Source: Flavobacteriales bacterium (GTDB lineage Bacteria; Bacteroidota; Bacteroidia; Flavobacteriales_D; Cryomorphaceae). From it: a stretch of 9,454 nucleotides of DNA. The notes below the pieces were generated by a model. That model worked only from the letters and a program-made list of their open reading frames with translations, was not told the DNA's origin and made no database searches. Numbering within the stretch: position 1 is the first letter of the stretch; the number at the start of each line of letters is the position of its first letter. The position numbers were made by a program, and so were the translations under genes. This document shows, piece after piece, positions 4,545 to 9,454 of this stretch. The stretch covers positions 1 to 9,454 of the forward strand of contig JAIVHQ010000234.1 of the NCBI GenBank assembly GCA_020200995.1, written 5' to 3'.

Positions 4545-7403
4545 CTATCGTACCAATGTTACATCGCCCGTAAGCCTTTCCTGACTGCCTTCAGCAAAAC
4601 GCACCTCAAGCACCCACACAAAATTTCCGGGGTTTAACGGCCGGCCGTTTTGGGTGCCATCCCAACCTTGAGATTGTTCAGTCGTTTCAAAAACGAGTTG
4701 TCCGTACCTGTTGAATACTTTAAAGTTCATTTGGGTGATGCCCTGTCCGAGCACACGAAGTTGGTCGTTGCGTCCGTCGTCATTTGGAGAGAATGCGGAC
4801 GGCACACCGACCGCTTCATTAAAGTTCACAAAAACAGTTACGGTATCGGTGGTTCTGCACCCCCCCTGTTCTTTGTAACTGACAATGTATGTAATGGTCT
4901 CTCTGGGTCTTGTTATCACTTCGGGATTCCTGAAGTTGTCGACCAGCTCGAAGGGGTTCCACTCAAATTGCCCTGAGGGGTTGGAATTGCCGGCAATGGT
5001 GGCACTCAGTGTCACCAATGTGCCGGCATTCACGGTTTGGTTCGGCCCTGCATTCAGCCCGGGGTTTGGGGCCACAAATATGTTTTGAACCAGAGGCGTG
5101 GCGGCGCCTGAAGCGTTCGATGCTTCGACAATAATGGCGTAGTTGCCCTCTTCGGGAAAACAAATGACGCCGGGACTCACGGCTGTACTCGTTTCGGGAT
5201 TGCCGCCCGTAAAGGTCCAATTTACACTCGTCGCATCAGTGATGTTTCCCGTAAAGGGAGCACAATCACCCGCGCAAATGGTGTCGGGTCCGGCGATGGC
5301 AATCTGAGGGCGGCAGCTCGCGTCGTTCACCACAGTAACCGCATTGTTGAACGCCCTAAGGCTGTCGCCGCCAGCGCCGCTCACATTGAGCGAAACTGAG
5401 TACGTTCCCGGCGAGTTGTAGCATACCGTTGGATTGTTTTCTGTCGACGAAGTCGGTGAGCCTCCCTGAAAATTCCAGGCTACACTGTCAATTCCAAGAC
5501 CCGTACTCACATTTGAAAAGGTGACACATTTTCCTGCGCATACAGTATCGGTGTTCAGCTCAATGCGCGGTACCGGAGGATTAATACACTGACTTACTGT
5601 GATGTAGTTTGTGAAAACTTCAGAGTCGATTTGCCCGAAGGAATTCGAAGCGGTCAGGGTAACACTGTAAGTACCCGGGGTGCTGTAGCAGATCACACTC
5701 GGGTTTTGCTCGGTAGACACTGACGAATTCACATCAGCCACTCCCTGAAATACCCAAAGGTATTCATCGATCAACCCCAGCGATTCACTTGTAAAATCAA
5801 CACAATCACCTGTGCAAATATCAGTTTGGCTGGCGTTGATTCCAACCACGGGCGGTCCTGTACAGGGGTCGACAGTAATCTGAATGGTTTTCGTAATTGC
5901 CGAAACTCCTTCCTGGTCCTCTGCAGCCAGCGTTATATTGTAAGTACCGGGGGTGTCATAACACACAGTGGGATTCTGCTGGGTAGAACTTCCCGCTACT
6001 GCTTCTCCCTCGGCTTGTCCACCGGGCAAATCCCAGTTCCAGGCGAAAATGGTTAGAGGAGAAGTCGACAGGTCTGTAAGCTCGATACACTCACCGGGGC
6101 AAATGACCTGACGTGACGATTCAAAGTCTACCTCAGGGCCCGTACAATCCAACACTTCTATATAATTGACAAATGTCTGTATTGACGTTCCTTCTGAGTC
6201 GACGGCCTCCAGGGTTACGTCGTAAAAGCCGATTTCAGAGAAGCACTGATTGGCGGGATTCTGCTCATTGCTCACAATTTCATCTCCTGAGGGCGATGTG
6301 AAGGTCCATGTCCACGATGAGATATCGTCACCCGTGCTCAAATCGGTAAAATCAACACACTCCTCGTTGGCACAAATTACATCCTGAGATGCGGAAATGG
6401 CGATGTCAGGGCCGCATTCAAGGACAGTAATAAAATCTGTTTGTGTAAAAGGTTCACTTTCACCTACATTGTCGGTTACAGTAAGGGTTACGTCGTAAAC
6501 GCCCGGGGTCTGGTATTGTACTATTGGGTTTTGGACCGTTGAAGTGGGAGGGGTTCCTCCCTCAAAGGTCCATTCCCACCCTGTGACACCAGTGGAGAAG
6601 GTTCCATCCACTACAGCATCCCCAAAAAACTGAATAAGGCCCATTTCGCAAAACGTGTCAGGGTCGTCGATGGTGAAGTCAGCTACGGGGGATTCGGGTG
6701 GGGCGCCCGCATTGAGCGCTACGAAACCAATGGCCGCCGAATGTCCGGCTCCTCCACCGTTGAGGATTTGATCATTGTTGTTTCTCCAACGAAACCCAAT
6801 GCGAACATCGGGATTAGAATTGGATGATGCGGGAAGGGCTACCGTGAAATCATCCCAGGTGCGCTCAGGGGCACAAAAACCGGGTGAATCGGGCAGGTCG
6901 GCGAGAAAACTCCAGGCCGTTCCGTCAAAGTACTCCACAGTGCAAAAGTCGGCTGCGGAAGAAGTGTGTATGTAATGTAACTCAAGTTCGATATTGAATT
7001 GTCCCGAGCAATCGATTACGGGAGATATGGCTCGTTTGTCGGTAACATAAAAGCCCGGGCTGGGCTCTTCGACATAGAATGCTCCGTTGTCCTCATCGCT
7101 TGCCCCCACATGCAGCGTGCGCTCAAAAACATTGTCAAAAGGGCAGTTTGCGCTGCATAAACCTGGCGCAAACCCACCTTCAGCCGCGCTGATGTACCAC
7201 CTGTTCGAAAAAAAGCCATTGCCACTCGGCTCTTCCACGCTCCAGGTTCCATTGACAGTGGCAAATCCATTGGCATTGGCTCCTTGTGTTTCACAAAGTG
7301 CACCGTCGACTCCGAAGGTTTCAGTCCAAAATTGACCGTGAACTGCAGGGGCTGCGGCCATCAAAAATGTGACTAAAAAGAGAAAAATAGCGCCTCGTTT
7401 CAT
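4545..7403 (-). CDS. Large surface protein with PKD repeats and gliding-motility-type C-terminal domain (T9SS type B cargo)
   Basis: A 952-residue protein from the ATG at 7403; the frame is open further upstream to 7556, but only this start gives a signal peptide (MKRGAIFLFLVTFLMAAAPAVHG|Q). Residues 25-232 form a beta-rich N-terminal module seen in other Bacteroidota surface proteins (FWTETFG, NGTWSVEEPSGNG, NRWYISAAEGG, RTLHVGA), resembling a jelly-roll or MAM-like domain. Six PKD domains follow at about 238-328, 333-418, 424-512, 518-604, 611-693 and 698-777, with W-WTF/W-NF cores, QNPTVCY and TPGTY-VTL. Residues 780-860 are an Ig-like domain (AGPNQTVNAGTLVTLSA). Residues 867-952 are the CHU_C/gliding-motility C-terminal domain (PSAFSPNDDGRND, FNRYGQLVFE, GWDG, LNPGNFVW), a type B T9SS signal. 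The role is probably adhesion or surface-layer formation, exported with the adjacent PorP/SprF protein. SprB-like, but far shorter than SprB itself. Confidence 0.9.
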   Translation of the reverse strand: MKRGAIFLFLVTFLMAAAPAVHGQFWTETFGVDGALCETQGANANGFATVNGTWSVEEPSGNGFFSNRWYISAAEGGFAPGLCSANCPFDNVFERTLHVGASDEDNGAFYVEEPSPGFYVTDKRAISPVIDCSGQFNIELELHYIHTSSAADFCTVEYFDGTAWSFLADLPDSPGFCAPERTWDDFTVALPASSNSNPDVRIGFRWRNNNDQILNGGGAGHSAAIGFVALNAGAPPESPVADFTIDDPDTFCEMGLIQFFGDAVVDGTFSTGVTGWEWTFEGGTPPTSTVQNPIVQYQTPGVYDVTLTVTDNVGESEPFTQTDFITVLECGPDIAISASQDVICANEECVDFTDLSTGDDISSWTWTFTSPSGDEIVSNEQNPANQCFSEIGFYDVTLEAVDSEGTSIQTFVNYIEVLDCTGPEVDFESSRQVICPGECIELTDLSTSPLTIFAWNWDLPGGQAEGEAVAGSSTQQNPTVCYDTPGTYNITLAAEDQEGVSAITKTIQITVDPCTGPPVVGINASQTDICTGDCVDFTSESLGLIDEYLWVFQGVADVNSSVSTEQNPSVICYSTPGTYSVTLTASNSFGQIDSEVFTNYITVSQCINPPVPRIELNTDTVCAGKCVTFSNVSTGLGIDSVAWNFQGGSPTSSTENNPTVCYNSPGTYSVSLNVSGAGGDSLRAFNNAVTVVNDASCRPQIAIAGPDTICAGDCAPFTGNITDATSVNWTFTGGNPETSTAVSPGVICFPEEGNYAIIVEASNASGAATPLVQNIFVAPNPGLNAGPNQTVNAGTLVTLSATIAGNSNPSGQFEWNPFELVDNFRNPEVITRPRETITYIVSYKEQGGCRTTDTVTVFVNFNEAVGVPSAFSPNDDGRNDQLRVLGQGITQMNFKVFNRYGQLVFETTEQSQGWDGTQNGRPLNPGNFVWVLEVRFAEGSQERLTGDVTLVR

Positions 7404-7534
7404 AGGACAACCTTTGACAAACAGGATTTTCGGCATACTCGGTCTCGCTGATTCGCGGATAATAAATGTGTGAAAATAGGGAATTTTGCCGGTTTTTAAC
7501 ATGATTTGAAAGATTTTCATCAGCGACTTCCGTT

Positions 7535-7564
7535 TAAACATAACAAGGCACCACAAAAATCAAA
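7535..7564 (-). promoter_or_regulatory. Candidate promoter for the PKD/PorP-SprF operon (TTTG-N18-TATGTTTA)
   Basis: On the minus strand, TTTG (7564-7561) is followed after 18 bases by TATGTTTA (7542-7535). This has one mismatch to TAnnTTTG, with spacing suitable for a Bacteroidota -33/-7 pair. Transcription would begin near 7528 and leave a leader of about 125 nt, which excludes the longest in-frame start at 7556 and supports the ATG at 7403. Confidence 0.3.
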
Positions 7565-7671
7565 GTTGGAAATTCCGGCTTCATTGTATTTCATCCTCGC
7601 ATATACTTTTCCACAATTTGTATCTAATTGCTTCATAATGAACATATAATTATCGAAAAGTTTCTGTTACC

Positions 7672-7698
7672 AAAAACGCATCAATACTGCGCCGATGC
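7672..7698 (-). terminator. Rho-independent terminator after the sugar dehydrogenase gene
   Basis: Read on the minus strand, GCATC (7698-7694) pairs with GATGC (7682-7678), extendable by two G-T wobbles. The stem is followed by G and TTTTT (7676-7672). It lies 18 bp after the stop at 7717, so the dehydrogenase and PKD genes are probably separate transcription units. Confidence 0.6.
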
Positions 7699-7716
7699 TT
7701 CAGCAAGCTGGTTCTG

Positions 7717-9423
7717 CTACTGCTTTACAAAAGTTCCGGATCCCGAAATCTTTTCGCCCTCTGCCCTCACGATATAAAAACCTGCCGGAAGTGCTCCTAC
7801 AGCAAGGGAAATACCATTTTCTTCGAAGGCAGCCCTGGTCTCTTGCATCACCATTCTACCATCGGCTCCAAATACCGAGAAAATGACCGTGCCTGCGCCC
7901 TGATATTCTTCCGAAGGTACAATGCGCAATTCCGAAATTGCGGGATTGGGGAAAATACCCAGACGTTGGATCGATTGATCAACAGTCGACAAACTCGTTA
8001 CTTCAAGGTCAGGCGACATAATATTACACCCCGCAGTAGTGGAAACCTGCACGCTGTACACCCCGTTACCGGCTATTTCCAGGAAAGGATCGTTTGTAGT
8101 TGTAAATAGCTCTCCATCCAGAAACCAGGTATATTCTTCACCCTCAAAATCGCTGGTTAAGGTGCTGCCTTCCAGGATAAGGCCTGCTGCCAGTAAAGAA
8201 CAATTCTCTTTCACCTTATATATAATGCCATTCGATCCACCGAGCACCGCGTAGAGTTCCCTATCGAGGTCGGCACCGAATGCGACGAGCTGGCCTGTCA
8301 GGGTATTTGAACTCAGATACTCCTGCCACTCCCCGTCTTCCTGCCAAATTACCCAATACTCACCGCTGCATAGGTCTACAAAAAAGTATTTACCGAAAAG
8401 TTTGTCGTAAGTGGCTCCGCGGTACACACGTCCTCCCGTGATAGAGCAACGAGAACCGTTGCCCTGGCTGGGATGGGTATACTCCATGATGGGGAAAATG
8501 TAGTCATCACCGCTGCAACCGTCCATATTAAAAGGCTCTGAGCCCTCGTAACAGCGCCATCCGTAGTTGGCTCCACCTTCAAAACCTGAAGGCTCAAAAT
8601 TCACTTCTTCAACGGCATTCTGACCTACATCGGCCATGTAGAGATCACCCGTTTCTTCATCAAAGGCATTTTTCCAGTGGTTGCGCAGTCCGTAAGCCCA
8701 AATCTCGTCGAGGGCATCCGGATCTCCTAAAAAAGGATTGTCGGGAGGAATGCTGTAGGGCAGTTCGGAAACGTCAATACGCAGCATTTTTCCGAGAAAT
8801 GAACCGAGATCCTGCGATCTGTTGTTGGGGTCACCGCCGCTGCCACCATCTCCCGAAGCAATATACAGGTATCCGTCGGGACCGAAATTGATCTGCCCAC
8901 CATTGTGATTTGCGAAATCCTGAAAGAAATTAAGCACCTCTACCTCAGAATCTGCTACCGTCTCCGTAAAATCCGGCCCCTGTGCTGTAAATCGCGACAC
9001 ATACGTGCGGGTGCCTCCACCCTGGTTTGAGGTATAATTAACAAAATAGTGGCCGCTCTCGGCAAAATCGGGAGCAAATGCGAGTCCCAAAAGGCCCTGT
9101 TCGCCGCCGAATGACAATACTTGCGACTCAATGGACAGCAGCGGTTCTGCTGCGATGTTGCCCTCCAAATCCATGATACGGATGCGGCCGGGTTGCTCCA
9201 CGATATACATCCGGTCCGCATGCACTCCGTCATTGACGATTTCGCAGGGCCGTGTAAGCCCGGATGCAATTTGTTCCAGTTCAAGATCAAAGCCCGGGAC
9301 ATTATTCGCCTCTGCCTGAGCTGATTTTGTCAATGGCTCTGATGACTCTGAATCTAAAGCGTCCTGTGAGAACGAACCGGTGCTAATCAGAAATAGACTT
9401 GCAAAAAGATAGATGTTGCGCAT
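7717..9423 (-). CDS. Secreted PQQ-dependent sugar dehydrogenase-like protein (glucose/sorbosone dehydrogenase family) with Ig-like domain and T9SS type A tail
   Basis: A 568-residue complete protein. A signal peptide ends near residue 19 (LFLISTGSFS|Q), followed by a polar linker to about 44. Residues 45-405 form a six-bladed propeller of the glucose/sorbosone dehydrogenase family. Visible motifs are EQPGRIRI (76-83), GGEQGLLGLAFAPDF (106-120), HNGGQINFGPDGYLYIASGD (173-192), GKMLRIDV (211-218), EIWAYGLRN (240-248), ADVGQN..EEVN (264-274), NYGWRCYEG (286-294) and ITGGRVYRG (328-336). H173 aligns with the catalytic base and R247 with the PQQ-contacting arginine of soluble glucose dehydrogenase and YliI-type enzymes, so activity is plausible: oxidation of an aldose using PQQ and calcium. 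Residues 407-475 are an Ig-like module (YTWFLDGELF, GVYSVQVSTTAGC). Residues 487-568 are a type A T9SS tail (IFPNPAISELRI, LPAGFYIV). The true substrate is unknown. Only 31 bp upstream are in the window, so the promoter cannot be judged. Confidence 0.9.
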   Translation of the reverse strand: MRNIYLFASLFLISTGSFSQDALDSESSEPLTKSAQAEANNVPGFDLELEQIASGLTRPCEIVNDGVHADRMYIVEQPGRIRIMDLEGNIAAEPLLSIESQVLSFGGEQGLLGLAFAPDFAESGHYFVNYTSNQGGGTRTYVSRFTAQGPDFTETVADSEVEVLNFFQDFANHNGGQINFGPDGYLYIASGDGGSGGDPNNRSQDLGSFLGKMLRIDVSELPYSIPPDNPFLGDPDALDEIWAYGLRNHWKNAFDEETGDLYMADVGQNAVEEVNFEPSGFEGGANYGWRCYEGSEPFNMDGCSGDDYIFPIMEYTHPSQGNGSRCSITGGRVYRGATYDKLFGKYFFVDLCSGEYWVIWQEDGEWQEYLSSNTLTGQLVAFGADLDRELYAVLGGSNGIIYKVKENCSLLAAGLILEGSTLTSDFEGEEYTWFLDGELFTTTNDPFLEIAGNGVYSVQVSTTAGCNIMSPDLEVTSLSTVDQSIQRLGIFPNPAISELRIVPSEEYQGAGTVIFSVFGADGRMVMQETRAAFEENGISLAVGALPAGFYIVRAEGEKISGSGTFVKQ

Positions 9424-9454
9424 AATGGTGGATAACGTTAGAGGGGATTTATAA

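Larger units (their letters stand above)
7404..7716. other. 313-bp intergenic region between two minus-strand transcription units
   Basis: It contains the terminator of the upstream dehydrogenase gene (7672-7698) and a candidate promoter (7535-7564) for the PKD/PorP unit. The part from 7404 to 7556 is an open in-frame extension of the PKD gene with several ATGs, but its translation lacks a signal peptide at the N-terminus and looks non-coding. The segment 7580-7670 is AT-rich with no gene that I can support. Confidence 0.5.

Noticed and set aside
5826..6056. Plus-strand and other shadow frames opposite the PKD, dehydrogenase and LTD genes
   Set aside because: They lie entirely within strong minus-strand genes with clear domains and show no signal peptide, motif or plausible start context of their own.
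7404..7556. N-terminal extension of the PKD protein from the ATG at 7556
   Set aside because: The extra 51 residues precede a normal signal peptide and would abolish it. The candidate promoter overlaps this stretch, so the ATG at 7403 is preferred.

Overview
The window comes from a Bacteroidota genome, most likely a Flavobacteriia-type lineage. The evidence is two type A and one type B C-terminal signals of the type IX secretion system (T9SS), a PorP/SprF-family outer-membrane protein, a large PKD-repeat adhesin-like protein, TAnnTTTG-type -7 promoter elements, and start codons without Shine-Dalgarno sequences. No species can be named from this sequence.

Layout. Positions 1-2038 (minus strand) hold two lamin-tail-domain (LTD) secreted proteins in tandem. 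The downstream one runs off the window after an LTD and a chitobiase-C-like domain. The upstream one is LTD-LTD-T9SS tail. A divergent intergenic region (2039-2267) carries one -7 motif for each direction. At 2268-2783 (plus strand) lies a small two-helix membrane protein with TPR-like repeats, the only gene on that strand. Positions 2784-3476 contain no convincing gene but are rich in inverted repeats. The main structure there is a 264-bp segment (2974-3237) with ~31-bp imperfect terminal inverted repeats, flanked by a 5-bp direct repeat TAGTA and containing an ~85-bp palindrome. This looks like a small non-autonomous (MITE-like) element.

Positions 3477-7403 (minus strand) are a two-gene unit: a 952-residue PKD-repeat protein with a gliding-motility-type C-terminal domain (type B T9SS signal), whose stop codon directly abuts the start of a PorP/SprF-family gene. 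This is the SprB/SprF arrangement, in which the outer-membrane partner is needed to export or anchor the large surface protein. After a 313-bp intergenic region with a good hairpin-T-run terminator and a candidate promoter, positions 7717-9423 (minus strand) encode a T9SS-secreted PQQ-dependent sugar dehydrogenase-like beta-propeller with an Ig-like domain and a type A tail.

Common theme: five of the six genes encode envelope or surface proteins with predicted signal peptides, and at least three of these carry a T9SS signal. The window is a cell-surface/secretome neighbourhood. I see no defence system, RNA gene, CRISPR array or biosynthetic cluster. The most unusual element is the inverted-repeat structure between 2830 and 3237.
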